Assembly (NCBI RefSeq): GCF_005405245.1
Contig: NZ_BJDR01000013.1
Coordinates: 1 to 56,566 of the forward strand
Origin: Enterococcus nangangensis
GTDB taxonomy: Bacteria > Bacillota > Bacilli > Lactobacillales > Enterococcaceae
Direction: 5' to 3'
DNA length: 56,566 nt
Part shown: positions 12,646 through 21,556 of the stretch, in pieces
Layout of the letters: each line of letters opens with the position of its first letter
How positions within the stretch are numbered: the first letter of the stretch is position 1
Program-made: the position numbers and the translations under genes
The notes under the pieces: generated by a model
The model's input: the letters and a program-made list of their open reading frames with translations, nothing else
Told to the model about the DNA's origin: nothing
Database searches by the model: none

Positions 12646-12696
12646 AGTATACCAAAAAATGCCTAAAACTTCTTTAAGAAAAGGCAAAGCTTTGCC
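12646..12696 (-). promoter_or_regulatory. pcrA control region: -10 candidate and 14-bp palindrome
   Basis: On the minus strand TATACT (12646-12651) could be the -10 of the pcrA operon, but no good -35 lies 16-18 bases upstream. Further upstream GGCAAAGCTTTGCC (12683-12696) is a perfect 14-bp palindrome between the divergent pcrA operon and the plus-strand membrane protein gene. It could be an operator, but the binding protein is not apparent. Confidence 0.35.
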
Positions 12697-12773
12697 CTGA
12701 TTACTGAAATTTTTTTAGTAGCTAAGAAACAAAAAGATTTCTTCTTCCTGAGATATTTTATACTAACGATTAA

Positions 12774-12782
12774 TGCTATAAT
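12774..12782 (+). promoter_or_regulatory. extended -10 promoter for the 12811 gene
   Basis: TGCTATAAT is a perfect -10 hexamer (12777-12782) with the TGn extension, which can compensate for the lack of a clear -35. It lies 28 bases before the ATG. Confidence 0.6.
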
Positions 12783-12810
12783 AAATTAAATTTTACAAAG
12801 GAGTGAATCC

Positions 12811-13323
12811 ATGATGGCTAAACGCTTCAACTTTCTTTATCCCTTGGGACTAACAATCGTCACGCTTGCTGCCAGTCTGTTACTAAAATTTTATGGTGAT
12901 AACTGGTGGGTGCTAGCTATTAGTCTAGTTATTTTTTTATTTTTCTTAGCCCAGACCCTTTACCGCGCCGTAACTACCGCTACGGCCAGCTCGAAATTCG
13001 CAACACTATTAGATGCCTTAGGAGCAACACTTTTTCAGCCACGCTTTGACCGTGATTATTGGCGCATTAAAACTTTACCCGAAAAAATTTTCGTGACGGT
13101 AACCAATTTATTTTTAGCCGCTGTCCTGATTGCCTTTTTTATTTTCCACTTCAGTAAAAACCTCGGCTTTGGTTTAGCCATGATTCCTCTAGGAGCAAAT
13201 TTTTTAGCGACGGCTTTTACCAACTTACGCCTTCAACAAAAAAATAATGCTCTTTACTACTTCGCTTCCACCGTCGTGGCTTTGATTTTAATGATTTTAA
13301 GTTTTTCTGGTTTTATTTTTTAA
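12811..13323 (+). CDS. small multi-pass membrane protein, function unknown
   Basis: 170 residues with about four to five hydrophobic segments (roughly 10-28, 31-52, 93-116, 120-138 and 148-169). A short soluble loop in the middle contains 'RFDRDYWRIKTLPEKIF'. I do not recognise a family. AAAGGAG precedes tandem ATG codons at 12811 and 12814, and either could be used. No terminator separates it from the ClC gene 90 nt downstream, so the two may be cotranscribed, but no functional link is evident. Confidence 0.75.
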   Translation: MMAKRFNFLYPLGLTIVTLAASLLLKFYGDNWWVLAISLVIFLFFLAQTLYRAVTTATASSKFATLLDALGATLFQPRFDRDYWRIKTLPEKIFVTVTNLFLAAVLIAFFIFHFSKNLGFGLAMIPLGANFLATAFTNLRLQQKNNALYYFASTVVALILMILSFSGFIF

Positions 13324-13413
13324 GTCTACTGGCAAAAACTTCCTTCATTTTCCAAAGAAACCTTTTATTCCACTGAACTTTTTGGTATCTTAAGAAACGA
13401 AAGGAAGGACATC

Positions 13414-14976
13414 ATGGAAAAAAAAGTTTCAGAAATTAAACGTTTAGACGATACAAGCTTACGCTTCATTGCTGGCGGCTTAGTGATTGGCGTTATCGCG
13501 GGTTTTGTCGTGAGTCTTTTTCGCTTGAGTATTGAAAAAATTGGGGAACATTTGCCCAGCTGGTTTCTCTTTTTAAAAGGACATCTTTATTATTTGCCAG
13601 TTGCCTTTTTACTGGCCGCCTTACTGGTACTAATTACGGGGCGCTTAATTCAAAGTGATCAAAATATTAAGGGCAGCGGGATTCCTCAAGTAGAAGGCCA
13701 ATTGCGGGGCCAAATGGAAATTCGCTGGTGGTCGGTCTTGTGGAAAAAATGGCTGGGTGGCGTGCTTGCTGTCGGCTCAGGTCTTTTTTTGGGGCGGGAA
13801 GGTCCCTCTATTCAATTAGGCGCGTCGGTTGCCCAAGGATTGGGGACTAAACTAGCAAAGACCGACAGTGAAAGAAAAATTTATATTTCCGCTGGTGCGG
13901 CGGCTGGTTTGTCGGCGGCTTTTAACGCGCCCATTGCGGGGCTGCTGTTTGTTTTAGAAGAAGTCCATCATAACTTCTCCCCTTTAGTCTGGCTGACGAG
14001 TTTTGCCGCTGCTTTAGCCAGTAACTTTATTTCCATGAATTTCTTCGGCTTAACGCCGGTGCTTTACCTTGGTGAACTAGAAAGTTTACCTGTGAAACAC
14101 TATATTAGTTTAGTCTTTCTCGGGATTTTTCTAGGTCTTTTAGGACTCTGCTATCAAAAAGTTTTACTGCGCCTCCCTCGTTGGTATGGCAAATTAAAAA
14201 TTCCGACGGCTTTTTATTGCGTTGTGCCTTTCTGCTTATTAATTCCAGTAGGGCTGTTCTTTCCTCATTATTTAGGCGGCGGGAACCAAATTATCCACCA
14301 ACTAGGAACAGCACCTTTAAGCTTTTATTTATTAGTTGGTCTCTTTTTATTACGTTTTGTTTTTTCCATGATTTCTTATGGTAGTGGTTTACCCGGGGGT
14401 ATCTTTTTACCGATTTTAACTTTAGGAGCTGTGCTCGGTTGTATTTTCGGCACAGTCTGGTGTCACTTTACGGGACTTGACGTGAGCTATATTAAAGATT
14501 TTATCGTCTTTGCCATGGCGGGTTATTTTGCCGCTATTGGTAAGGCCCCCTTAACCGCCATCATCTTAGTGACGGAAATGAACGGCAGCATTATTCACTT
14601 GATGCCTTTAGGGGTGGTCTCCTTGGTAGCTTACATGACGGTAGACTTCTTTGGCGGCCAACCCATTTATGAAGCCCTCTTAGAACGAATGATTGAGCCA
14701 GACTTTGGCAATATTAAAGGCCGCAAAACCATTGTGGAATTCCCCATTACCGCTGAAAGTGGTTTTGCCGGACAAATGATTCGTGACTTTGTTTGGCCAA
14801 AAGAAATGCTTTTGACTTCCATTCGACGGGGCGAAGCAGAACTCCTGACGCGGGGCGATACGGTGATGCTCGTTGGCGACACTTTATTAATTTTGACAGA
14901 CACGGGTATCTCACAAAAAATTAAAGTTACCTTGCAACAAATGGAACAAAACCAAGTCGGGAAAACAAAATTATAA
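13414..14976 (+). CDS. ClC family H+/Cl- antiporter with C-terminal TrkA-C domain
   Basis: A 520-residue ClC-type transporter. The selectivity-filter motifs are clear: GSGIP (87-91), GREGP with the gating Glu at 129, and 'GKAPLTAIILVTEM' near the last core helices. 'SGLPGGIFLPILTLGA' is the third conserved block. After the membrane domain, residues about 440-510 form a TrkA-C/RCK-C regulatory domain ('GDTVMLVGDTLLILTD') instead of CBS domains. This layout is common in Lactobacillales ClC proteins. The likely role is chloride or pH homeostasis by 2:1 Cl-/H+ exchange; the glutamate is consistent with an exchanger. AAAGGAAGG precedes the ATG. Confidence 0.95.
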   Translation: MEKKVSEIKRLDDTSLRFIAGGLVIGVIAGFVVSLFRLSIEKIGEHLPSWFLFLKGHLYYLPVAFLLAALLVLITGRLIQSDQNIKGSGIPQVEGQLRGQMEIRWWSVLWKKWLGGVLAVGSGLFLGREGPSIQLGASVAQGLGTKLAKTDSERKIYISAGAAAGLSAAFNAPIAGLLFVLEEVHHNFSPLVWLTSFAAALASNFISMNFFGLTPVLYLGELESLPVKHYISLVFLGIFLGLLGLCYQKVLLRLPRWYGKLKIPTAFYCVVPFCLLIPVGLFFPHYLGGGNQIIHQLGTAPLSFYLLVGLFLLRFVFSMISYGSGLPGGIFLPILTLGAVLGCIFGTVWCHFTGLDVSYIKDFIVFAMAGYFAAIGKAPLTAIILVTEMNGSIIHLMPLGVVSLVAYMTVDFFGGQPIYEALLERMIEPDFGNIKGRKTIVEFPITAESGFAGQMIRDFVWPKEMLLTSIRRGEAELLTRGDTVMLVGDTLLILTDTGISQKIKVTLQQMEQNQVGKTKL

Positions 14977-14986
14977 ACCCTTTTAG

Positions 14987-15036
14987 AAAAAAGAAGCCTC
15001 GTTCCTTCGCAAACAGGAACGAGGCTTCTTTTGTTT
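14987..15036. terminator. bidirectional terminator between clc and the activator gene
   Basis: A perfect 17-bp stem (14989-15005 with 15016-15032) contains AAGAAGCCTCGTTCC and its complement. It is flanked by A and T runs on both sides, so it can end both the plus-strand ClC transcript and the minus-strand activator transcript. Confidence 0.92.
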
Positions 15037-15044
15037 TCTAAACT

Positions 15045-18000
15045 CTAAGCTTCGGTTTTAACTAATTGTTTTTTAGCTGTCGCCATCATTAAACGAATAC
15101 GATTTAATTGGTTGACGACCGATACACCAGGATCATAATCAATCGCTGCAATATTGGCTTTCGGGAAACGGCGCCGCAACTCTTTAATCACGCCTTTACC
15201 AACCACGTGGTTAGGCAAACAGCCAAAAGGTTGCATACAGACGATATTATCTACGTCGTTTTGTAACAGCTCAATCATTTCACCCGTCAAGAACCAACCT
15301 TCACCCGTGTGATTCCCAATGGAAAGAATTTTACCGGCTTCCGTGGCTAAATCGTAAATGGATTGAATCCCTTCAAAACGTTGTGATTTTTCTAGCGCTT
15401 TATTCATGGGTTTTTCCACTAATTCAATCATCTTAATGGCAAACTCTGCATAGTTCTTCGATTTTTTGGACATCCCTAAATTTTCGTACTTGAAAATTTG
15501 GTTGTACAAGGAATAATTCATAAAACCAATCAAATCTGGCACTACGGCTTCAGCGCCTTCTTCTTCTAAGATGCTGACAATGTCGTTATTGGCCGTTGGG
15601 GAGTACTTCACGAGAATTTCTCCCACGACACCCACCCGCGGTTTCCGTTCAGTAGAAATCGGAATTTCATCGAAGTCGCGAATAATTTTTTTCATATTGC
15701 GATTAAACAAGGTTAAAGAACCGTTTTCGACATTTTTGGCGACTTTTTCTAACCATGCGGCATGAAGCGCGTTAACTGAACCAGCTGTCAGTTCATAAGG
15801 ACGCGTCCGGTAAACCACCCGTTCAAACAAATCACCATATAACACGGCAATCGCAATCCGTTTTAACATCGGTAAAGTAAATTTAAAACCGGGGTTACTT
15901 TCTACCCCCTTATTCCCTAATGAAACAGAAACCACCGGCACTTGCGGGAAGCCTGCGTCATTTAAGGCTTTGCGCAATAACGGAATGTAGTTGGTTGCCC
16001 GACAACCACCACCGGTTTGGGTCATCATGACAGAAGTATTTTGCAAATCATATTGGCCGCTTTCTAAAGCTTCAATCAATTGACCAATGGAAATAATTGC
16101 GGGATAGCAAGCATCGTTATTGACGAACTTCAAGCCTACGTCAATAGCTTTTCGATCCATCGCCGGCAAACACACCACGTCGTATCCCGAAGAACGTAAA
16201 GCGAGATCAATCAATCCTTCTTGGTGAATCGGTGAAAGCATCGGTAAAAGTAACGTATGGCGTTTCCGCATTTCTTTAGTGAAGACAATTTTTTCTGGTT
16301 CCTCAAATAATTTATGAGGTTCAAAGTTTTGTTTAGTGCGTTCTTTCACTGCCGCTTTTAAGGAACGTAAACGAATCCGAATCGCTCCCAGGTTGGCCCC
16401 TTCATCAATTTTTAACACGGTGTAAATTTTACCGTATTGGGCCATGATTTCTTCAACTTGGTCGGTAGTCACGGCATCAAGGCCACAGCCAAAGGAGTTC
16501 AATTGGACTAATTCAAGGTTTTTATCTTTCGCCACTAAGCTAGCTGCTGCGTACAACCGTGAATGATAGACCCACTGGTTCACTACCCGTAAGTTAGGAA
16601 TGTCCCCTAAATGACAAATGCTGTCTTCCGTTAAAACGTGGAAACCTTCTTGCGTAATCACTTCAGCGATACCGTGATTAATTTCCGGATCCAAGTGATA
16701 AGGTCGACCAGAAAGAACAATCCCTTTTTGTCCAGCTTGATGCAGTTTAGCTAAGGTCTCTTCCCCTTTTTGTTGAACGTCGGCTTTAAATTTTGCTAAC
16801 TCTTCATAACCTTCATGTAAAGCATTGGTCACTTCTTCTTGGGTGAAACCTTTATCCGCAAAGGTCCGGTACAACACTTCGGCGACAGATTTTTCGTCAG
16901 CCAAATTAAGATAAGGATTGCGGTAGTCCACTAAACCGTCGCGAATTTCATCCACATTATTTTTAATGACATCTGGATAGCTTTGAACAATCGGACAGTT
17001 GAAGTGATTATCCGCACTACTATTTTCAATCCGTTCAAAAACAACGCCAGGATAAAAAATCAACGGCACCCCTTGATTAATTAACGCTTGCACGTGACCG
17101 TGGGTAATCTTTGCCGGATAACAAGCTGTGTCAGAAGGAATCGTCTCCATGCCACTTTCGTAAAGATCTTTATCCGAACGCGGCGACAACTGAACTCGAA
17201 AACCTAATTTGGTAAAGAAGGTATGCCACAATGGATAATTCTCGTACATATTTAACACTCGCGGAATCCCGACAATTCCTTGGGGGGCATCTTTTTCTTT
17301 CAAAGAACGGTAGCGGAATAATTTGCGATATTTGTAATCCACTAAATTGACGCGGCGATCTTCTTTTTTAATTTTGATTTGAGCGCCCCGCTCGCACCGA
17401 TTCCCGGTAATAAATTTCCGGCCATCAGAAAAGACAGTGACGGTTAGCATACAATTATTTTCACATAAGCCACAGTGGGTAAATTCTTTGTCGGCTGAAA
17501 AATGATCCAATTCTGTTTCATCTAACATGGTGGTGGCCGTACCGACTTCATAATCTTCTAAAGCTATTAACGCACAACCAAAGGCCCCCATTAACCCGGC
17601 AATCGTCGGCCGCACCACTTCGCGTTCCGTAATCAGTTCAAACGCCCGTAGCACCGCTTCGTTATAAAAAGTTCCCCCTTGGCAAACAATTTTGGCGCCT
17701 AAATCTTCCGGCCGCCGTACTTTGATTACTTTGTAAATGGCATTTTTAATCACGGAATAAGAAAGTCCTGCCGAAATTTCTCCTACGCTGGCGCCTTCTT
17801 TTTGGACTTGTTTTACTTTTGAGTTCATAAAGACTGTACAACGGGAACCTAAATCCACTGGCTCTTTAGCCAGCAGTGCTTCTTTAGCAAAATCCCGGAC
17901 GTCGTATTTCATAGATTTGGCGAAGGTTTCAATAAAAGAACCGCAACCAGAAGAACAGGCTTCATTTAATTGAATGGAAGACAAGACGCCATCTTTAATA

Positions 18001-19286
18001 GTCATGGCCTTCATATCTTGGCCGCCAATATCTAAAATAAAATCAACACCAGGTTGGAAGAAGTTGGCGGCTTTATAATGGGCCATCGTCTCTACTTCCC
18101 CTAAATCAATCTTCAAGGCATTCTTAATTAAATTTTCACCGTAACCCGTGACGCAAGCTTTCCCAATAAAGACATCGGCCGGCATTGTTTGATATAAATC
18201 TTTTAAAACACCCATCGTTGTTTCCAACGGTTGCCCTTCATTGTTGCCATAAAAATCAAATAAAATTTCGCCGTCTTCATTAATCAGCACCACTTTCGTC
18301 GTCGTGGAACCCGCATCAATTCCTAAGAAAGCTACACCGTGATGTTCCTGCAAATTTTTTTGCGCAACTGTCGCTTGACTATGGCGCGCCCGAAAACTTG
18401 CTAAGTCTTCTTCAGATTTAAAAAGTGGTTCTAGGGCGTGACTCTTTTGCAATTGTTTGCCGGTGTTACTGACTAAAGCTTTTGCTAGGCCATTTAAAGT
18501 TGTTACCGTCGCCTCTTCCGCAAAAAAAGCTGCCCCAATCGCTACAAAAAGTTGGGGATTTTCCGGAAAAATCACTTCTTCCGGTTTTAAATTTAAAGTT
18601 TCAATAAAACGTTGCCGTAATTCCGACATGAAATAAAGAGGACCACCTAAAAAGGCAACATTACCGCGAATTTTTCGACCCGCTGCTAGGCCCGCAATCG
18701 TTTGATTGACTACCGCTTGAAAAATCGAAGCGGCGATATCTTCTTTGTTGGCTCCTTCATTGATTAAAGGTTGCACATCCGTTTTAGCAAATACCCCACA
18801 ACGAGAAGCGATAGGATACAGTTGTTGGTAATTTTTCGCCAACTCATTGACTCCATTGGCATCTGTCTTTAATAAAACCGCCATCTGGTCGATAAAAGCT
18901 CCCGTGCCGCCAGCACAGCTGCCGTTCATCCGTTGTTCTAGAGCACCGTCAAAAAAAGTAATTTTGGCGTCTTCGCCTCCCAGTTCAATGGCCACATCCG
19001 TTTCCGGAATGATTTCTTCCACTGTCTTGGTACAAGCGATGACTTCTTGGACAAAAGGAATATTCAAGACTTCCGCTAAACCCATGCCCCCTGAACCAGT
19101 AATTGCCATTTTCAGCGGTTGGTCGCCACCAATTAGCGTACTGGCTTCTTTTAAAATTTTTTCTGAAGCACTCTTCACGTCGGAAAAATGCCGCTCATAT
19201 TTTTGAAAAATCGTTTCTTTGGCCTCATTTAAGATGACCAGTTTGACTGTTGTTGAACCTACATCGATACCAGCTTGGTAAGTCAT
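15045..19286 (-). CDS. 2-hydroxyacyl-CoA dehydratase activator/dehydratase-like fusion protein
   Basis: A 1413-residue protein with two tandem BadF/BcrA/HgdC ASKHA ATPase domains. The first opens with 'GIDVGSTTVKLV' and has Fe-S Cys in NGSCAGGTG; the second opens with 'GIDAGSTTTKVV' and has EACSSGCGS. A DUF2229 region follows with the Cys cluster 'CGLCENNCML', then an HgdB/C-like dehydratase region with further cysteines. Activators of this family use ATP to drive a low-potential electron into a partner Fe-S enzyme; the giant fusion is related to double-cubane-cluster proteins of uncertain substrate. I place the start at 19286 because GGGGGG precedes that ATG; an upstream in-frame ATG at 19385 lacks a ribosome site and lies in the promoter region. 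A TetR gene diverges from it. Substrate unknown. Confidence 0.9.
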   Translation of the reverse strand: MTYQAGIDVGSTTVKLVILNEAKETIFQKYERHFSDVKSASEKILKEASTLIGGDQPLKMAITGSGGMGLAEVLNIPFVQEVIACTKTVEEIIPETDVAIELGGEDAKITFFDGALEQRMNGSCAGGTGAFIDQMAVLLKTDANGVNELAKNYQQLYPIASRCGVFAKTDVQPLINEGANKEDIAASIFQAVVNQTIAGLAAGRKIRGNVAFLGGPLYFMSELRQRFIETLNLKPEEVIFPENPQLFVAIGAAFFAEEATVTTLNGLAKALVSNTGKQLQKSHALEPLFKSEEDLASFRARHSQATVAQKNLQEHHGVAFLGIDAGSTTTKVVLINEDGEILFDFYGNNEGQPLETTMGVLKDLYQTMPADVFIGKACVTGYGENLIKNALKIDLGEVETMAHYKAANFFQPGVDFILDIGGQDMKAMTIKDGVLSSIQLNEACSSGCGSFIETFAKSMKYDVRDFAKEALLAKEPVDLGSRCTVFMNSKVKQVQKEGASVGEISAGLSYSVIKNAIYKVIKVRRPEDLGAKIVCQGGTFYNEAVLRAFELITEREVVRPTIAGLMGAFGCALIALEDYEVGTATTMLDETELDHFSADKEFTHCGLCENNCMLTVTVFSDGRKFITGNRCERGAQIKIKKEDRRVNLVDYKYRKLFRYRSLKEKDAPQGIVGIPRVLNMYENYPLWHTFFTKLGFRVQLSPRSDKDLYESGMETIPSDTACYPAKITHGHVQALINQGVPLIFYPGVVFERIENSSADNHFNCPIVQSYPDVIKNNVDEIRDGLVDYRNPYLNLADEKSVAEVLYRTFADKGFTQEEVTNALHEGYEELAKFKADVQQKGEETLAKLHQAGQKGIVLSGRPYHLDPEINHGIAEVITQEGFHVLTEDSICHLGDIPNLRVVNQWVYHSRLYAAASLVAKDKNLELVQLNSFGCGLDAVTTDQVEEIMAQYGKIYTVLKIDEGANLGAIRIRLRSLKAAVKERTKQNFEPHKLFEEPEKIVFTKEMRKRHTLLLPMLSPIHQEGLIDLALRSSGYDVVCLPAMDRKAIDVGLKFVNNDACYPAIISIGQLIEALESGQYDLQNTSVMMTQTGGGCRATNYIPLLRKALNDAGFPQVPVVSVSLGNKGVESNPGFKFTLPMLKRIAIAVLYGDLFERVVYRTRPYELTAGSVNALHAAWLEKVAKNVENGSLTLFNRNMKKIIRDFDEIPISTERKPRVGVVGEILVKYSPTANNDIVSILEEEGAEAVVPDLIGFMNYSLYNQIFKYENLGMSKKSKNYAEFAIKMIELVEKPMNKALEKSQRFEGIQSIYDLATEAGKILSIGNHTGEGWFLTGEMIELLQNDVDNIVCMQPFGCLPNHVVGKGVIKELRRRFPKANIAAIDYDPGVSVVNQLNRIRLMMATAKKQLVKTEA

Positions 19287-19340
19287 GATATCCCCCCTAA
19301 AAAAGACAACAATTTGTCGATTATCTGACAGATTGTTTGA

Positions 19341-19375
19341 TATAATACTTATGTCTATTGTAAAAAGATTTACAA
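19341..19375. promoter_or_regulatory. divergent control region: TATAAT and 7-4-7 inverted repeat
   Basis: Between the activator gene and tetR, a plus-strand TATAAT lies at 19341-19346 without a good -35. Just after it TTGTAAA-AAGA-TTTACAA (19358-19375) is a perfect 7-bp inverted repeat. Its position between two divergent starts fits an operator for the adjacent TetR protein, which may repress both genes. The binding is inferred. Confidence 0.5.
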
Positions 19376-19470
19376 AAAAAGACAATCGTCAAAATGGCGG
19401 CGATTGTGACTTAAACAACACTTATTTACTTTTTGTTGGAAAAAAATCAAAAAATTGTGAGGAAATTTAC

Positions 19471-20112
19471 ATGAAAAAAGAATTGACGGACTTAATGAAC
19501 CCCAAAAAGAAAACGGACTTACGCACCATGCGCACACAAAAAATGATTGTCGAAGCTTTCGTTAAACTCGTGGAAGAAAAAGGTTATGAAGCCGTAACGA
19601 TTCAAGACATCGCCAACCGCGCCATGATTAATCGTGCCACCTTTTACGCCCACTTCACTGACAAACAAGAACTCTACGAAAAAATTTTATCTTTAGCGGT
19701 GGAAGTGTTCACCTCAGTGATTTCTGACGACCAACTGATTAAAGGAAAAACGATTCGCCTCAAACACGTGGAACAACTCTTAACCAAAATCTACGTCAAC
19801 GTGCGGGAAAACAGCAAATTTTTCTTAACCATCACCGAGGGCAACGCCAACGAGTTTTTACGCAAAAAATTAGCCGAAACCCTCTACGATAAATACCACG
19901 AAATTTTTGACTCCTTGCGCATCACCGAAAACAAACTGGAAGTTCCCATCGATTTTATCATCGAGTACATGACCTCAATTTTTATGGGGACCTTACATTG
20001 GTGGCTCACCGCTGAATCCACTATGAGCCCAGAACATCTCGCCCAACTGGTGATTAAACTCGTCGCTAACGGCCACCTCACTGTTTTGGGGATTGAGGTT
20101 GAACATAATTAG
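19471..20112 (+). CDS. TetR/AcrR family transcriptional regulator
   Basis: 213 residues. The N-terminal TetR HTH spans about 22-70: 'RTQKMIVEAFVKLVEEKGYEAVTIQDIANRA', given here only as position with key words AFVKL, GYEAVT, IQDIA, then RATFYAHF and KQELYEKIL. The C-terminal half is an all-helical ligand domain. I use the ATG at 19471 (GAGGAAA upstream); the frame extends to 19285 but the extra residues would overlap the promoter. It is divergent from the activator gene and probably controls it through the inverted repeat at 19358. A hairpin repeat and a terminator follow. Confidence 0.9.
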   Translation: MKKELTDLMNPKKKTDLRTMRTQKMIVEAFVKLVEEKGYEAVTIQDIANRAMINRATFYAHFTDKQELYEKILSLAVEVFTSVISDDQLIKGKTIRLKHVEQLLTKIYVNVRENSKFFLTITEGNANEFLRKKLAETLYDKYHEIFDSLRITENKLEVPIDFIIEYMTSIFMGTLHWWLTAESTMSPEHLAQLVIKLVANGHLTVLGIEVEHN

Positions 20113-20129
20113 CAGTGCTCGACAATAAA

Positions 20130-20262
20130 GCAGAGCTTTTCAAGCTCACTCAAAATTTGCGTGACAAGCTGGAAAGACACGGAAAATTGTTTCTCAAATT
20201 TTTGGAGACTTGCCACTTATTGCCGAAATTTTTAGGGAATTGAGCTGGATCAGATAGAAAAC
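20130..20262 (+). repeat. hairpin repeat element, copy 1 (3' UTR of tetR)
   Basis: The first of three related elements. It begins with GCAGAGCTTTTC, identical to copy 2 at 40601. The conserved core (20168-20207) includes GACACGGAAAATTG and TCAAATTTT. The left arm (about 20142-20170, CAAGCTCACT..) pairs imperfectly with the right arm (about 20214-20247, ..AATTGAGCTGG). The element lies between the tetR stop and its terminator and would be transcribed in the tetR 3' UTR. Confidence 0.75.
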
Positions 20263-20290
20263 CTTGATTCCCTCCTCTACCTATAACAAT

Positions 20291-20340
20291 AAACAGACGA
20301 AGGACAACTGAAAGCTATGTTGTCTTTCGTCTGTTTTAAA
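20291..20340 (+). terminator. Rho-independent terminator of tetR
   Basis: An 18-bp stem (AAACAGACGAAGGACAAC, 20291-20308, with 20319-20336, one G-U) is followed by TTTT and an A/T-rich stretch. It ends the tetR plus hairpin-repeat transcript. Confidence 0.85.
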
Positions 20341-20374
20341 AAATAAAAAGCAACGCCCTAAAAAGAGCGTTGCT
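20340..20374 (-). terminator. terminator of the 54-aa gene
   Basis: AGCAACGC (20349-20356) pairs with GCGTTGCT (20367-20374). On the minus strand the stem is followed by TTTTTATTTT. It sits directly downstream of the small minus-strand gene. Confidence 0.8.
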
Positions 20375-20391
20375 GAAAGTTAACAGGTTGA

Positions 20392-20556
20392 TTAGCTAGC
20401 TTTAACGCTAGCTGTCAGTTCCTTGACGCGACCACCGATGAGGTTGGCGAATCTTTCGGCGTGATCGCGACTTTGATAAATTTTTGCTTGACCTTTATCT
20501 ACTGTGCGATGGCCATCGGTTGTGATATATCCATGAAATACTTGAACTACATACAT
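20392..20556 (-). CDS. small conserved-looking protein, 54 aa, function unknown
   Basis: The peptide begins MYVVQVFHGYITTDG and contains 'KIYQSRDHAERFANL'. The composition is soluble, mixed alpha/beta and rich in basic and polar residues, with no membrane segment. AAAGGAGG seven bases before the ATG at 20556 supports this start; the open frame runs to 20592 but that region overlaps the ribosome site. The gene has its own strong ribosome site and terminator and stands alone between tetR and the cyclophilin gene, so it is probably real and expressed. I do not recognise a family. Confidence 0.7.
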   Translation of the reverse strand: MYVVQVFHGYITTDGHRTVDKGQAKIYQSRDHAERFANLIGGRVKELTASVKAS

Positions 20557-20612
20557 ATTCACCCCTCCTTTACCTACGAAATCAGGCATCACTGCCTTAC
20601 GAGACTAATATA

Positions 20613-20657
20613 TCATAAAAAAACAGTTTGTGCTACTATTTTCGCACAAACTGTTTT
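20613..20657 (-). terminator. terminator of the cyclophilin gene
   Basis: A perfect 14-bp stem AAAACAGTTTGTGC (20620-20633) pairs with 20644-20657. On the minus strand it is followed by a run of seven Ts. It lies about 105 nt after the cyclophilin stop. Confidence 0.8.
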
Positions 20658-20763
20658 AAATTTATTTATTTAATTTTTACGAAAGCGTTTCATCATTGAT
20701 TTTAGCAACTGTTATAAATAATGCAACAGCAACTACTTCTGTGTTATAAAAGGTGAAACAGTT

Positions 20764-21351
20764 TTAGTCTTGAATTTCAATGCCTTCGATGACCACATCT
20801 TCTGCTGGACGATCTTGAGCACCGGTTTTAACGTTGGCGATGGCATCCACCACGTCCATCCCTGCGGTCACTTGACCAAAAACAGTGTGCCGGAAGTCTA
20901 ACCAAGGAGTTCCCCCATCGCGATAAGCTTCGACGATTTCGGCTGGAAAACCAGCTTCAGCTAATTGGCCCATCATGCTATCTGGTACGTTGTCGCTTTG
21001 GACGATGAAAAATTGTGAGCCGTTGGTATTAGGTCCAGCATTGGCCATGGATAACGCGCCCCGCAAGTTAAAAACTTCCCGTGAAAATTCATCTTCAAAT
21101 TTTTCACCGTAAATACTTTCGCCTCCCATACCAGTACCCGTTGGGTCGCCCCCTTGAATCATGAAACCAGGAATCACACGGTGGAAAATAATTCCATCGT
21201 AGTAGCCTTTTTTACTTAATTGCACAAAATTTTCGACTGTTTTTGGCGCTTGTTCTGGAAAAAGTTGCACCGTAATTTTTCCGTGGTTAGTGGTGATAAT
21301 GGCTTGCGGTCCTTTTTGATTTGCTAAGTCGAGCTGTGGAAATGTTGACAT
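20764..21351 (-). CDS. cyclophilin-type peptidyl-prolyl cis-trans isomerase
   Basis: A 195-residue cytoplasmic cyclophilin (no signal peptide) that accelerates proline isomerisation in protein folding. The signature is clear: '[19 protein letters not shown]' with the catalytic Arg, '[16 protein letters not shown]', and '[14 protein letters not shown]'. AAGGAGG precedes the ATG. The gene is transcribed alone from the promoter at 21414-21442. Confidence 0.95.
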   Translation of the reverse strand: MSTFPQLDLANQKGPQAIITTNHGKITVQLFPEQAPKTVENFVQLSKKGYYDGIIFHRVIPGFMIQGGDPTGTGMGGESIYGEKFEDEFSREVFNLRGALSMANAGPNTNGSQFFIVQSDNVPDSMMGQLAEAGFPAEIVEAYRDGGTPWLDFRHTVFGQVTAGMDVVDAIANVKTGAQDRPAEDVVIEGIEIQD

Positions 21352-21413
21352 AAAAAATTCCTCCTTAAAATAATTGAATACACTAAACGTCGTGAAGATT
21401 TTGCGGTGGAAAA

Positions 21414-21442
21414 ATTATTGCGTCACCTCACTTGATGGTCAA
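21414..21442 (-). promoter_or_regulatory. sigma-A promoter for the cyclophilin gene
   Basis: On the minus strand TTGACC (21437-21442), a 17-bp spacer and AATAAT (21414-21419) form a near-consensus promoter about 65 nt before the start codon. Confidence 0.65.
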
Positions 21443-21556
21443 GCGTACTCCATAGTTTGTTTGCCACGTTTCATGATAGCGGAAAAAAATGTTTTTGGCT
21501 ATGGAATTCTTCTAGTCTTTCTAATTCTTAACTAATGTCAACTTCTTTTTGAGTAT

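Noticed and set aside
15045-19385. Start of the activator gene at 19385 (1446 residues)
   Set aside because: The extra 33 residues overlap the promoter region and lack a ribosome site. GGGGGG precedes the ATG at 19286.
19285-19470. N-terminal extension of TetR
   Set aside because: It covers the divergent promoter and inverted repeat; GAGGAAA fits the ATG at 19471.
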